Origin: Niebla homalea
Lineage: Eukaryota; Ascomycota; Lecanoromycetes; Lecanorales; Ramalinaceae
Assembly (NCBI GenBank): GCA_019925105.1
Contig: JAHGAU010000009.1
Span: forward strand, 62,001-126,000
DNA length: 64,000 nucleotides
Reading direction: 5' to 3'
The translations under genes and the position numbers were made by a program. Positions 24,046 to 36,612 of this stretch are shown one piece after another. The notes under the pieces were generated by a model. The model was not told where the DNA came from. It saw only the letters and a list, made by a program, of their open reading frames with translations, and ran no database searches. Position 1 is the stretch's first letter. Each line of letters opens with the position of its first letter.

Positions 24046-24650
24046 TGAACATGAGCTTTACTCTTCGTCATAATGCAATTCCGTATCATCATCGCTAACA
24101 CCAAACTACAGCTTGAATGCCTTCTCAACGCGATTGAATCCCTCAAAACACTCGGCAAGACCTCTGCAAGAAGGCTCCTCCGCAGTCGCACCTTCAAAAC
24201 CCTAAGGCAGCCAAAATCCAAAGGGTCCGATTGTTTTCAGATCCGGATCGTCACGCTCTTTCGGATTGACCTCAAACCCCTTCTCGATGCTGCATTGCCG
24301 GTAAGCCTCCAAAGCTCCCATATTCAGTCCACCAAAAATGGTTGAGCGCTCGATCATTTGCAACACGCGCCGAAACTCGCAAGTACCATTGATCTGTGCA
24401 AGTTATGTCCTTATGGTAGTCCTTAGTCACGCCTTAGCAATTGTTAAATTCTTTCACGCCTTAGCAATTGTCAAATTCTTCGGCTGGTACCTCTGTGACC
24501 AAAACCTTGACATTCTGCGGCATCGTTGTGCTGTCGTCGTCCTTGACTTTCGGGAAGATTGGCCCTTCGCGAGAAGGCCACCCAGCATGGCGAGGTTGAT
24601 GTGCCAGTGACATCATGGCAATACATCCCATGCCTCTGCTTGGTGATTGC
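24046..24650 (-). pseudogene. Decayed coding relic, unknown family
   Basis: No intact frame, but the minus strand gives protein-like segments in broken frames. Reading leftward from about 24,585 to 24,480 there is EGPIFPKVKDDDSTTMPQNV, then VLVTEVPAEEFD. From about 24,370 to 24,190 there is RRVLQMIERSTIFGGLNMGA, followed by EAYRQCSIEKGFEVNPKERD and DPDLKTIGPFGFWLP before a stop. A 27-bp tandem duplication (24,428-24,481) sits between the two parts and introduces stops. I could not name the family. The composition and hydrophilic/hydrophobic pattern look like a soluble enzyme. It lies tail-to-tail with the hydrolase gene. Confidence 0.4.
24428..24481. repeat. 27-bp tandem duplication
   Basis: Two head-to-tail copies of a 27-mer starting CACGCCTTAGCAATTG. 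They differ at two positions (24,428-24,454 and 24,455-24,481). The duplication lies inside a decayed coding region and appears recent, given the near identity. Confidence 0.85.
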
Positions 24651-25634
24651 GTTGTGATTGGGAAAGGCTACGGTAGAGATATTCAGTAGATACAAGTAGC
24701 TATGTCACAACAGCAGTCATATGCATGGGTCGAGCTGGGTCAACGCCATAGGTCAGACCACTTTGAACGCTCACGTCGCTCTCAATGCCTCACCTCTTGC
24801 GGGTTGTGCGGTTTGCTTCATCAATACTGGACGACTCCGGAACAAGAGAGTGTTCATTGCTGTGGTAGTCTGGGTCACAGCTCCCAGATGGCTCATGGAA
24901 GCAGGTCCAGTGAAGAATTTCAAGGATCAAGATGCCCATTGGTTTCTTGGGTTCATCGAAGCTTTGCAGTATACACAGCCGGTATCATTGGTTGGCAGTG
25001 CTCAGGGTACTGGAGAGTGCACAAGAGGCACGAGAGGTTGTTGGGACAACAATTAATTCTGATAACTCACCATGAAAACTATCTGGAATGCCAATCCATG
25101 CTGATGCCAATGGGCTAGGTTACTCCAGAATCCCAATGAGCGAGGATTAAGCTTTACTGGAAAATCAGAAGGGGTAATTTGATGGTGCGTCGAGGAAAGC
25201 GATGGGATGACGCAGAGCTTCAGGCAGAAATGTGGAATGCAAGTCGCCTTGAGTATGTCCTGTATTCACGTCGTTCGAACCTGTTGCTGTACTGAGACTT
25301 TACTTATAAGTCTTCTTCCCTTGACTGGTGAGCCAGTGCTGTTGTCTTCATGATCTTACCTGTCTTCAGGATCGTGCGTACAGACGACCTGAGGACGTGA
25401 CTTGGTTCAAGGCGAAAATTCCTTGTGTGTAAAAACATCCCTCAGATTCAGAACGTTACATATGATGCATCTCGAAACCTTTTTTTTTTGAATGTCTCGG
25501 TGCGTCCATCGTCCACTACGAATCGAGCTGCCCTGCTCGATCGAGAATAAGACCCAGTGCGTTTGGAATTCCCGGTCGGAATGCTTCCTTCTCTTAAGTC
25601 GGTCAGTCCCTTTACTAAGCAGTGTTCTAATGTT
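24651..25634. other. No firm gene; possible coding debris
   Basis: Two overlapping plus-strand open stretches (24,702-25,118 and 24,721-25,056) start with ATG. The second reads like a membrane-protein fragment (CAVCFINTGRLRNKRVFIAV, then DQDAHWFLGFIEALQYTQP). I cannot match either to a family, and neither has a convincing start or end context. From 25,120 to 25,634 nothing is recognisable. Confidence 0.3.
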
Positions 25635-27060
<1,426 letters not shown>

Positions 27061-28647
27061 CCCGTAAGCATAGTGCGCATGCAGGGTTCAAGCAGCAACC
27101 AACCCGTTCGCACTACATCATATACAAATGCGGATACTTTAAATACGGCAAGCAATGATGGTGCCCGACTCTGCAAGGTTACTATCTTTAAAGCAGACAG
27201 CAAGCCGCTCACATCTTCATCTCCATTTGCAGTCAGGAGTGCCTCTATGCCAATATCTTTCCAGAACTCGAGGGACAGGGTGGACGCCACGGGGGCCAAA
27301 CAATCAGATCATGGAGTATCGAGGACAGCCTTACCGCCGCTTTCCACCACCACGAGCCGCAATCACCCAGCAGATATTCCACCAAGCGCAACCAATAAAC
27401 GCACGCCTATAACATCCACCCCTCCTCTTCCTCACATCATACAGTCCTCCCAACCTCCAAAGGACCTACACCAAAACAGCCCAGGGAAGGCTGACAGTGC
27501 ACCCCTTTCGCCCCATCGTTTCCTCTGCAATCGTATACCCAACGGACCACACCAAAAAGCAATGAATGGACCGCACCCACCCACCCCATCGTCCTTCGCT
27601 TCTCAACCCCGCCCACACACAGACTTTGGGCATTCCTTCACGGCCCCCGCCTTCATCGTCAATGGCAATTCCAATGGCAATACTAGGTGCGCACCCCGGC
27701 GAACAGCGCAACGACGGCAACATAATGACACTATATAAGCTTATCACTCAACACGATCGCGTGGCGGATTAGCTGGAAATGCTTGGTTGGGGTAGCTAGA
27801 GGAGTAATTTGTGAGAAGCGGTGGGTGTGGCTTTTCCGGTTGTGGCGGGAATGGGAGCGTGCTGATGAGGAGGAGGGCGATGTGGGGGCTGTCCACGGAG
27901 CCGCGATCGGGAATGGGGGTTTGATGATGGGGAGGGTTACGTTTGGTAGATGCAGATCCCTCAGTTCGGGCAAGCCCGAGGAGGGCTTTGGTAGAGTAGA
28001 TTGATTGTGGTTTAAACTACATACTTGGGGTTGGAGGGGGAAGACTGGGGGAGAGATATGTAAATGAAGGGGAGGTGAATAATCTTAGGTGGCGCAGGAC
28101 AAGGTATGGGTTGTGTGGGTACTTCATGGGTACTGTTGAGATGCATCCTGCTCGCAGTGTTTCGGCTTTATGGTAAGTATGAGGATGGGAGGTGCAGGGG
28201 TCGTGGTGGGACAGTCTCAGCAGGAATGCAAAGTGGCACATCGGTGTCCTTAATAATGTTTCACGGTTCATTTCCTTGCTAGCTGGCTGATCGCTCGGCC
28301 AGGATGGTGTGATTTGCTATGTACACGATGAGTGAAATTGTATACTTCATTAGTCGTTTGTCGCAAGTCATTCCGTCAGCACTCTCGTGTGGTCCGGGGC
28401 TGGTGACTCTTTGGACCTTGTCTCCTACTTAAGTTGGTCCCAGTCGTAAAAGCAAATTTATACATATTTTGTGTAAGCTTTCCACCCGACTAAGCCTTGA
28501 TTGGTCGATGAACCTGTGATGTGCCCATGTGTGCGTTGTATTATCCTCCACTACCTTCCCCAAAAGGCTCACTCCGTTTTCAGCCTTCTCAGTGCGTCAT
28601 CAGATGTCGCAGAGTTACCGTTCCAAAGGCAACGACAGGACAAGAGA
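27061..28647. other. 1.6 kb without a supported gene
   Basis: A long plus-strand open stretch (26,569-27,738) runs across the end of the GMC pseudogene in a different frame. Its product is low-complexity Pro/Ser/His-rich, so I read it as a chance frame in C-rich sequence. Minus-strand open stretches at 27,466-27,747 and 27,731-27,973 have similarly biased composition. Nothing else is recognised. The right end would hold the 3' flank of the next minus-strand gene. Confidence 0.4.
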
Positions 28648-29782
28648 TCACATTTCGCTGTCCGCGCCAGGAGGAGCCTGGATCTCGGCTCTGTGACACT
28701 TTCTGAAAGCAAAGCCAATGATCCTTAGGCGATTAGAAGAGTGTCGCGGCTCGAAGCGGCCGGCATCCATCCCTTCCTTTCCCATAAGGCAATGGATACC
28801 GGCCAGCCAAAGGTAATACCAGCCTTCTTCCCCGGGCTGCAAGACATTACCGTGAAAGTCGACGTCGCCCACCCTGTATTCGTGCTTTGCGGCGAACCCC
28901 AGCGGGATACGTCCAGGTCTAACCATCCCATTAACATCGAATTCGGACGGCCACAGCCGCTGACGGTCTTTAGCTGCGAATTTCTCATACACAAGCGCCA
29001 CAAGACGATCATCCAGACGGACCGGTAGCTGTGGGATGTCCGAAGCGTTCGTGATCTTTGGGTCCATACACAAGTGATATCCTTTGTAATTGTAGAAGGA
29101 GCAAGAAGGATTAAGACGCTCGGCGGCCACAGCTTGCATATGATATGGTGTGTTGGGATCGAACTTCGTGTAATGATCTGTACTGTATTGGCTGGCCAAC
29201 TCCTTTGTGAAACGATGGGACCAAGTTGAATAGCTTGGGCTGTGGGTTTTCTTGGTAGTCGTGGGCCTTTGGCCGTACTTGTAAGTCCTTGCCAGGGCTT
29301 GTCGGATTTCTGTGATGCTAGTAAGCCTTGGTTCGTAATTGTAAGTCATCTCCAGAGCGTCCTTCTCACCTCGGATATTCAGCTTAACTCTTTCTGGCTT
29401 GTTTGCTGACACAATTCCTTGTTCTTGCCGAGACTCCTGAGCATCAGAGACGAAGTTCGAGGTACGATAAAGTCTCGCCAGAATATCGGAGCCCAGAAGA
29501 CTGCCTGGAGACCCTCTCCACTCATCATCTTCACCATCACTTTCTACTTCTCTTGGTGAATGAGGATTTTGCCAGATATATAGATCCAGACGAGGGTCCC
29601 TGCCAAATCTGAGCGGCTCTTCGCGTTTCAATTCGTTCAGTGCCTACCATCACCATCAAGTCAAATCATGGAGGACTTGGTGACCGATGACATACCCGTG
29701 CTTCTAAATGAGCTCCACGACCATTGACATCATCCGGTGAAAATGAAGCTGATATCTCATCCAGCTTACGTTTGCGTGTCAT
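28648..29782 (-). CDS. Two-exon fungal protein of unknown function (360 aa)
   Basis: Complement of 28,648-29,643 and 29,696-29,782. Exon 1 starts at the ATG at 29,782 (MTRKRKLDEISASFSPDD) and ends after 29 codons. The 52-bp intron begins GTATGT, has a TTGACTTGA-type branch region and ends GTAG, and the frame continues into ALNELKREEPLRFGRD. Without the intron the large exon has no ATG near its start, which supports this model. The N-terminus is basic and could be a nuclear signal. The middle is hydrophilic and charged. The C-terminal half is richer in aromatic residues and Cys (PSCSFYNYKGYHLCMDP, EGWYYLWLAGIHCLMG). There is no signal peptide or membrane span, and no domain family was recognised. 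An upstream intergenic region of about 1.3 kb separates it from the divergent glycosyltransferase gene. Confidence 0.75.
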
Positions 29783-31155
29783 CTTGACAAATGGGGTCGG
29801 ACCGTAGACTGTGCTCCCAGCTCAGGTGGAATTTCAAGATGGTTGGTGTATGAGTGATTACGTCCCGCACGTCAGTCCGAGAGGAAGAGTGCTGTCATCT
29901 TTCAGGGCATCATGAAGTTTAAAGGGAATAAAATCCCTTGAGTTGTGCCCGACAACTTCTACGGCTCGTGAAAAATGTGTGACAGCGGAACCAAAGGAAT
30001 AGCGATGTGGAATGGTCGGTGAAGCATTTGCCTTCATCTCACAGAGCTTAATTGAAAGCCATACTTAGACGTTGATGAAGCCATTCTTGACGTTGGTGAC
30101 GGCATTCGAATGGGGTTATGAATCAAGGACCACGATAATTCATATTTGTATACACAGAAGCAACCCTTACCCGTACAGTCCAGCCAAGCTAGGTGACTAT
30201 GATGTGACTCTAGAAGACATGATTATGTTTGCAGCTCTGTATTGATGAATTAGAGCCGCGAAGACTCCCTCTCATCATGAGCACTATGTGCGTTATAGAC
30301 GGAACAGTCACTTCGGGTCATGATATCTAAGTGCATCTCTCCGTGACTGTAAGACTGTGACCAGGCGCTTTCACCTCGTCCCTCAGTCATGAAAGCGGCT
30401 CGCCTCCTGCAAAAATAATTGCAACGTATACGCGCCAAGATCAAAGACCCCCTCACCATCAAGATATCTTCAACCCCTTACCACGATCTTAAATAAAGAA
30501 AATTACTCTACATTTTCTATCCCAAGGATTTTCTCTGAAACCCATTTCTCATAACTGTAAAGGTGACGCCAGGCTGCCCACGTTGCAATTATTTTTGCAG
30601 GAGACGAGAGCGGCACGTTGAATTCCATCTTCCGAAGGATTGCGGCGGCGTCAATGTTTAATGTAAATGGTGGATCGCCAAGCCTCCTAAGGCTCAACGG
30701 CGTGGCCAGAAGCCCATAACCATTGGCCCGGAAGGCGAACACCCCCTCATCTTCAACGGACCAAGACCGCTAGAAGATCAGCCGAGCCAGCCTCAATCAC
30801 CCCTAAGCAAATCTTACTGCATCATGCAGCGCCCCCCGCACAGCCTTCTGAGTGATTTGTCCTCTTCCTTTTCGTCATGTTGTTTCTGGTCTCCTTCATC
30901 TCAAAGGACGGTTTGTTGCGAAATCAAAGCTGGGTGTGCTTTGAGGTATGTAATACTTCAAGGACGTGGAGCAGACAACCTCCCCCGAAGCTTTGCGACG
31001 AGACTGACTGGAACAAATCGCACTTGAAAGCGGTTATGAATGGTGATATCATAATGATACTGCCTCGAAGGATAAAGCGAGCCAGATTTCCGCTCCTCTC
31101 GCCTGCCTCATCTACTTCACCCAGAGCCTTTTCCTATCGGCAATGACGTCGAGGG
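29783..31155. other. Divergent intergenic region with a possible gene fragment
   Basis: This 1.37-kb region lies between two divergently transcribed genes and should contain both promoters. On the minus strand, 30,503-30,742 is open for 79 codons and its product looks protein-like (GYGLLATPLSLRRLGDPPFT, then VPLSSPAKIIATWAAWRHLY). It has only a GTG start and a stop 10 codons further upstream, with an AG just before the open frame. It may be the last exon of a lost gene. No homologous family was recognised. Confidence 0.4.
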
Positions 31156-32808
31156 ATGATTAGCTTGCAGCGATGGCGACGGTCCACGGCGCTGCCAACA
31201 TGGCGTATAAATGGCGGCCTGCAGAGAGCACGCACACCGAGTCGTCGTCGCATCATTACAGTCGCATCCAGCCTTTGTAGCTTTGCCGTCTTCGTCTTCA
31301 TTCTTGCCGTCCTATGTCGTCGGTACAGCGCTCGCGGGTCCGGCGCTGCCGTCGCATCACCACCATCACTGCCAGCAGAAAATAACGTCTTCTCTGGCTA
31401 TGACAATAAAGGCTCGAAGTGTCCTTCGGAAGCACCATGGCTGGGTCAGATCAAAGTTGCGAGGCCCTTCCAGTACGCTCGTCGAGACATTTTAGTGAGG
31501 CCTAATCATGACCTGGCGCGCAAGTCGGTCACAAAGCTTGATGAAGTACTGTTCCCAGAACATCAGAACATTAGCGATGGAGACAATCGCCTGCCTTCTT
31601 TCGCTTGCTTAGAACCAATACGGCTTGATGTGCCTGCTTGGCCCAAAACATACCCCGATGCTTCCGATATTATCTTTGGTCTTTCCACCTCGATGGCCAG
31701 GCTGGAAGACTCCTTGGTCTACTTCCAGCGTTGGATGTCCTTTACCAAAGCTCGCATTGTGATCATTGTCACTGGACCGGACGATTCAATGCCCAAGCAT
31801 ACGGATATGCGGGCCATGGAGAGTCGAATGCGCCAGCTGGGCATAGATGTCACCTTGGTCCGTCCGATGAAGGAGGGGATGCCGATGGAGATGCGATACT
31901 TTTCGCTCGTCAAGGTGTTAATGCAGCATCGGAATGAGCATACCAAATGGGCGGTGGTCATGGATGATGACACCTTTTTCCCTTCGATGCGTGAGCTCAT
32001 CAACACTTTGAAAGAGTACGACGCCTCGAAGCCATTGTACCTTGGTGCTATGTCGGAGGAATGGTGGTCTGTTGCTCGCTACTCCTTCATGGGCTTCGGA
32101 GGTGCTGGAGTACTGCTCTCCCTTCCATTGCTTGAGACAGTAGATCGTCACTACCAGGATTGCATTGACGAGTCCAGAGCCGGTGCAGGTGACATGCGGA
32201 TCTACGAATGCATCCGATGGTACAGCGATGCTGGGTTGCAGCACGTCAATGGCATGTTCCAGATTGACTTGCACGGTGATCGATCTGGATTGTTCGAAAG
32301 TGGTCGTAAGATTCTCTCACTGCATCACTGGAAGGAAGGCTGGTGGGATGAAGGGCAGCTGGGTAGCCCGAGACCCGGCCATGGAAACTGGTTTCCCATG
32401 GACAGGATGAATCTGGTAGCGGACGTGTGTGCTGAATGTTTTCTTCAGCGATGGCAATTTGGTGATGATCTAATAGTCAGTAACGGATACACCATCGCGA
32501 CATATCCGAATGGCGCCTTGTCAAAATTTCAGAAGCACCGCGGACTGGAGAAAGTCGAGGAGACGTGGCTCAAGCCAGGTATTATCGAAGGAGCTAACAA
32601 TCCAGGCTGGGATCACTACCTGGGCGTAATGAGGCCGCCGTTGGAACTCGAATATGAAAAGATCCAGTATCGTTTCCTAGATGCATGGGAAGTTGATGGA
32701 GGAGTCAGGCAGTTCTATCATCATTTTGGTGTCAACGGAAGTTTGGATACCGTGATGGAGTTGTTCTGGATCAGGGAAGAGCATTGGAAGGTTGGAGAAT
32801 CATCTTGA
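31156..32808 (+). CDS. GT31/DUF604-like (Fringe-type) glycosyltransferase, type II membrane protein
   Basis: Intronless, 550 aa. A short basic cytoplasmic tail is followed by a signal anchor at about residues 33-54 (TVASSLCSFAVFVFILAVL) and a Ser/Ala/Pro stem, the layout of Golgi type II glycosyltransferases. The catalytic domain starts near residue 170 (DIIFGLSTSMARL). It contains the metal-binding DDD motif in AVVMDDDTFF (Asp270-272), then EWWSVARYSFMGFGGAGVLL, a Gly-rich region typical of Fringe-like fungal proteins. The later DLHGDRSGLFE segment carries conserved acidic residues. Fringe-like enzymes use Mn2+ and UDP-sugars. The particular sugar and acceptor are not evident. The start ATG at 31,156 gives the complete membrane anchor. 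Confidence in the family is high and in the specific activity low. Confidence 0.85.
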   Translation: MISLQRWRRSTALPTWRINGGLQRARTPSRRRIITVASSLCSFAVFVFILAVLCRRYSARGSGAAVASPPSLPAENNVFSGYDNKGSKCPSEAPWLGQIKVARPFQYARRDILVRPNHDLARKSVTKLDEVLFPEHQNISDGDNRLPSFACLEPIRLDVPAWPKTYPDASDIIFGLSTSMARLEDSLVYFQRWMSFTKARIVIIVTGPDDSMPKHTDMRAMESRMRQLGIDVTLVRPMKEGMPMEMRYFSLVKVLMQHRNEHTKWAVVMDDDTFFPSMRELINTLKEYDASKPLYLGAMSEEWWSVARYSFMGFGGAGVLLSLPLLETVDRHYQDCIDESRAGAGDMRIYECIRWYSDAGLQHVNGMFQIDLHGDRSGLFESGRKILSLHHWKEGWWDEGQLGSPRPGHGNWFPMDRMNLVADVCAECFLQRWQFGDDLIVSNGYTIATYPNGALSKFQKHRGLEKVEETWLKPGIIEGANNPGWDHYLGVMRPPLELEYEKIQYRFLDAWEVDGGVRQFYHHFGVNGSLDTVMELFWIREEHWKVGESS

Positions 32809-33235
32809 TGCATACAGACTCTTTGCATTGGAAAGATTGAGGAGTTTCCAGGATATGCATATTTTGGTAGGCCTTTGTCAATAATGCTTCTGATGACCCG
32901 TCATTCTGTATGATTACATGTAGGATGGTGGCGATACGATCAAATTCAAAGGAATTAACATGGCTGTGAATGTATGACTTCGCATCGAGGCAGACCAAGT
33001 ATGCAATGAAGTGGAAGCCACGACGTCAAAAATATCAATTGTCATGCAAGGTGCAAGGGGCAAGACGCGTACTCATTACGTAATCATCAGAAATGCGGGG
33101 TCCCCGCAACTCAATTGGTTGTTGTTCACTTGTCCCACAGCTTCCACTACAACAACAGCCAAAATCAAACAACGAAACTTAGTTTCTAACCTTTTGAAGA
33201 CACCCTTTCCAGCATAGCCAGCCACACTCTTCACG
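32809..33235. other. Intergenic, nothing recognised
   Basis: A 427-bp spacer between two plus-strand genes, holding the terminator of the glycosyltransferase and the promoter of the DJ-1-like gene. No element or motif stands out. Confidence 0.5.
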
Positions 33236-34263
33236 ATGAGTGCAATCGAGGAAGAGCCTGTCAATGATGGGCCCACCGAGGTGATCCAAGTCCTGTTTGC
33301 TCTCCATCCTGGCTTTGGAGCTCAAGAGCTCTGTGGACCACTGGAGGTCCTGAGCAATGCTCTTCAGAAGATCGGTGATCCCGGTATATGCTCCAATTCC
33401 CCTTGAAACCCTTGCTCTACCGGCAAATACCCCTGTCCCACACCGCCGGCACCTCCCTCCACCCTCTTCCCCCGGACTGACATTCTTCCTCACACAGGAT
33501 CCAAAGCCTTCGAATGCACCATCGCGGCGCCCACCCCAGCCGTGACCTCCTCCTCGGGGCTCACCATCAAAGCCGACATCGACTACAAAACCGCGCACGA
33601 CGACCTCCACTACTACGACGTCCTCATCCTCCCCGGCGGGCCCTCCGTCTTCTCCAAACTCTGCTCCTCCTCCTCCTCTGGCTCCAATCCGCCGGCGGAA
33701 CCCGCGGGCCTCGCCTCCGCCTACGCCACCCTCCAGAAAACCGACCCGTCCAAGGAACGCACACTCCTCTCCATCGGCACGGGCAGCCTGATCCTCGGGC
33801 ATGCGGGGCTGTTGCAGGGCATGGCGGCGACCACGCACCCGGATTACTACACCAAGTTCGAGATCCTGTGCAAGGAGGCCGCGCGCAAGGGGGAACTGCT
33901 CGAGCAGACGGACGTGATGGAGGAGAACTACGTGGTCAACAACGCGCGCTTCGATCTGGGGGCGGATATGGATGAGAACCCGTTTGTGCTGACGAAGCGG
34001 CCGGATGGCCGGCGCAAGAGTATGGCGCGCAAGGGGAGTAATGCGTGGAAGGAGAGTGTGAAGAGGAGGGAGAGCAATGCGAGGAGGGCGGGGTTGAAGT
34101 TGGGGGGTTGAGGGTCATTACGAGTGGGGGGGTGACGAGCGGGTTGGATGCGAGTTTGTATCTGGTGGCGGCGATGGTGAGTCATGAGAGTGCGCAGGAG
34201 GTGAGCAGGGTGTTGCAGTATTCGTGGAATAAGGGGGTGACTGTGGAGGGGATCGATGTCTGA
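33236..34263 (+). pseudogene. DJ-1/PfpI (class I glutamine amidotransferase-like) gene broken by a one-base frameshift
   Basis: Exon 1 is 33,236-33,383 (MSAIEEEPVNDGPTEVIQVL, then HPGFGAQELCGPLEVL). A 114-bp intron (GTATAT...ACAG) follows, and exon 2 starts at 33,498. The fold is clear: YYDVLILPGGPSV, then LLSIGTGSLILGHAGLLQGM and ATTHPDYY. The normal nucleophile elbow of the family has Cys (xCTG), but here the position is Gly (IGTGS), so classic Cys chemistry is lost. The frame ends at a TGA (34,109) straight after ARRAGLKLGG. The missing C-terminus (RVITSGGVTSGLDASLYLVA...EGIDV) follows without a gap in another frame to 34,263. A single missing base in the G6 run at 34,102-34,107 explains this. 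It is either an inactivating mutation or a homopolymer sequencing error. If the base is real, the protein is otherwise complete. Confidence 0.8.
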
Positions 34264-35019
34264 GTGTGGGAAAGAAAATGATATGAGTTGGACTGGGAGG
34301 AGATGTCGAGATGTGAAAGAGTTGATACTGCGCGAACCATATGTATGCTTGGGGGGGGGAAGAAGCTATCAAAGCTATGTGAGGATCGTCCACCAATGCA
34401 GGAATGTTTAGGCAATGATCTATCAGTGAGTGTGCAATGATCAAAACGAACGAGGCGTGCTTATAGTGAACACGAGAATCTGCAATGCCGCCGTCTGAAA
34501 CTTGCTATTGTCCCATCTATGAAAAAGAGCACATCAATACGAAAGATCTGAAGCAATTTGCCAAGTACATCCTGTTCCTTGTCTTCTGCAATCTACTATC
34601 GCACGCCCTCTTTTCCCGACAGAACTTTGATAGCGCGCCGTTATCCCTGCATCCTTACCACCACATCTGAACAATAGCGGAAACGTCCATGGTTCACGCA
34701 CATCAGTCCCATTCACATGCATCGATTGGCATGAACTCCACGCTTATCTCTGCTGGACCCTGTCAAGCCTGCCAGATCGTTCTGTTACGAAAGAAAGTGT
34801 GATGGGACCGCATGCCGCCACAGAAAGCTGTCTTTGCCATTTTGGGAAGGTGATCAAGATAACCCCAATCTGCCCCCAGTGACCTCATTGATAGGGCTGA
34901 TAGGCATGGAGAGCTTCTTGATATATAGTATCAAAGTGGGCGATTGAAGGTCTCCCCCGTTCAATGTCAGTATCGTCATCCAAAATCTCGGAAAACTCAC
35001 GAGATTCAAAAAATTCACA
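34264..35019. other. Intergenic, nothing recognised
   Basis: A 756-bp spacer. It includes a run of nine G at about 34,350 and ordinary sequence that should contain the promoter of the transporter gene. An open stretch at 34,485-34,670 is short and unsupported. Confidence 0.5.
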
Positions 35020-36612
35020 ATGTCCACCGAAAAAGAGAAATCCGACCCTTTCGCCGCCCTCGACGGCCGCACGGCTTCGACAACTATTGGCGAATCGCAT
35101 AGCATCATCGACAACCTGCAGGATGCCGACGAAGCCCTCAACTTCCTCGAAACGCACCCCCAGAAAGAAGAAATCGCCATCCAGGGCGCCGCCATCCTCG
35201 CCGACCCCCAATCGCTCAAACGGCTGATCCGGAAGACTGATCTCACCATCGCACCTTTGCTCGCGGCCGTGTATTTCCTGCAATTCCTGGATAAGACGAC
35301 ACTCTCGTACACGGCGGTGATGGGTCTCCGCGACGACGCCGGTCTGAAGGGACAGCAGTATTCCGACCTGGGGATGTTGTTCTATGTCGGTCTGCTGGCT
35401 GCGGAGTTTCCGACGCAGTATATCGCGCAGCATATTGCCAAACTTGGCGTGTATCTAGGAGTCAATATCATGCTGTGGGGATTTGTGTTGGGCTGTCATG
35501 CGGCGTGTAATTCCTTCGCTGGGCTTGCCGTCTGTAGGGTTTTGCTGGGGGTGTTCGAAGCGCCGGTTGCGCCCATCTTGGTTCTGATTATCGCGATGTG
35601 GTATAAGAAGATGGAGCAGGGAAAACGAGTGTCGTGGTTTTACGTTTGTAATTCGTTGACGCAAATTTTTGGCGGGTTTGTTGCGTATGGGGTGACCTTC
35701 ACGAATGGGCGGTTCGCTAGCTGGCGTATTTTCTACATCGCCATTGGGGCTCTGACAATCGTGGTTGGTGCTCTGGTAGCCATTTACCTCCCGGACAGCC
35801 CTGTCAAAGCCAAACGCTTCACCGATGCCGAGAAGGTGGCCACCCTGCTGCGTGTGAAGGAGAACCAGTCGGGTACGCAGAATGCTCGGGTCAAGAAGGA
35901 TCAGGTTCTCGAATCTTTCAAGGACGTCCGTATCTGGCTGGTCATGCTGGCCACCATGCTCAGCTCGATCCCCAATGGTGGAATCTCCAACTTCTCCTCC
36001 ATCTTGCTCACCACTTTCGGGTACACCAGCCAACAAGCTCTCATCCTTAACACTCCTTCGGGAGCTATTGGTGTCGTTGTTGTGCTGTTGGTAGGCTATC
36101 TCAGCGACAAGTGGAATGATCGTACTCTAGTCATGCTGATCAGCATCCTGCCCACTATCCTTGCCGCAGCGCTAATGATCGGCCTCGATCCGAACGGTGT
36201 GCCCAAGAATAAAGCTGGACTACTCGCGGGGTCCTTTCTGTCTGGGACGTTCGGTGCGGCATTCATGCTACTACTCGCATGGAACGCGTCAAATATTGCG
36301 GGACACTCCAAAAAAGTGACTTGCAACGCTCTCACGATCGTAGCATTTTGTGTGGGAAACATACTGGGCACGCAGACATTCCAGGCTAAACAGGCCCCTG
36401 GGTACATCAGCGGGAAGATCAGTATCATCGCGACGCTGGCGGCGCTGTGTCTGGTGATCGTGGTGTTGCGGCTGTACAATGACTGGCTGAATCGGAAGAA
36501 CAGGAAGGTGTTGACAGATATGGGGTTGGAGGAGCAGGAAATGATGAGGGAGAAGATGGCGTTTGCGGATCAGACGGATCGTCATAATCCGTTCTTTGTA
36601 TATACGCATTGA
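35020..36612 (+). CDS. MFS transporter, DAL5-like anion:cation symporter family
   Basis: Intronless, 530 aa, the usual length for this family. A hydrophilic N-terminus of about 70 residues leads into the first membrane span region with TIAPLLAAVYFLQFLDKTTL, the DAL5-type signature (LD+ near the end of TM1). There are about 12 hydrophobic segments. Between TM4 and TM5 is CRVLLGVFEAPVAPILVLI, and FASWRIFYIAIGALTIVVG forms TM6. The central loop (residues about 265-305) is charged. The second half shows GYLSDKWNDRTLV, the loop 8-9 motif. The C-terminus is cytosolic. Members carry organic anions such as allantoate, nicotinate, vitamins or dipeptides by proton symport at the plasma membrane, and the substrate here is unknown. 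The start ATG at 35,020 is the first in frame. Neighbours give no pathway hint. Confidence 0.9.
   Translation: MSTEKEKSDPFAALDGRTASTTIGESHSIIDNLQDADEALNFLETHPQKEEIAIQGAAILADPQSLKRLIRKTDLTIAPLLAAVYFLQFLDKTTLSYTAVMGLRDDAGLKGQQYSDLGMLFYVGLLAAEFPTQYIAQHIAKLGVYLGVNIMLWGFVLGCHAACNSFAGLAVCRVLLGVFEAPVAPILVLIIAMWYKKMEQGKRVSWFYVCNSLTQIFGGFVAYGVTFTNGRFASWRIFYIAIGALTIVVGALVAIYLPDSPVKAKRFTDAEKVATLLRVKENQSGTQNARVKKDQVLESFKDVRIWLVMLATMLSSIPNGGISNFSSILLTTFGYTSQQALILNTPSGAIGVVVVLLVGYLSDKWNDRTLVMLISILPTILAAALMIGLDPNGVPKNKAGLLAGSFLSGTFGAAFMLLLAWNASNIAGHSKKVTCNALTIVAFCVGNILGTQTFQAKQAPGYISGKISIIATLAALCLVIVVLRLYNDWLNRKNRKVLTDMGLEEQEMMREKMAFADQTDRHNPFFVYTH

Noticed and set aside
33179..33838. 219-codon minus-strand open frame
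   Set aside because: Antisense shadow of the GC-rich DJ-1-like gene, with Gly/Arg/Glu-biased product and no homology-like pattern.
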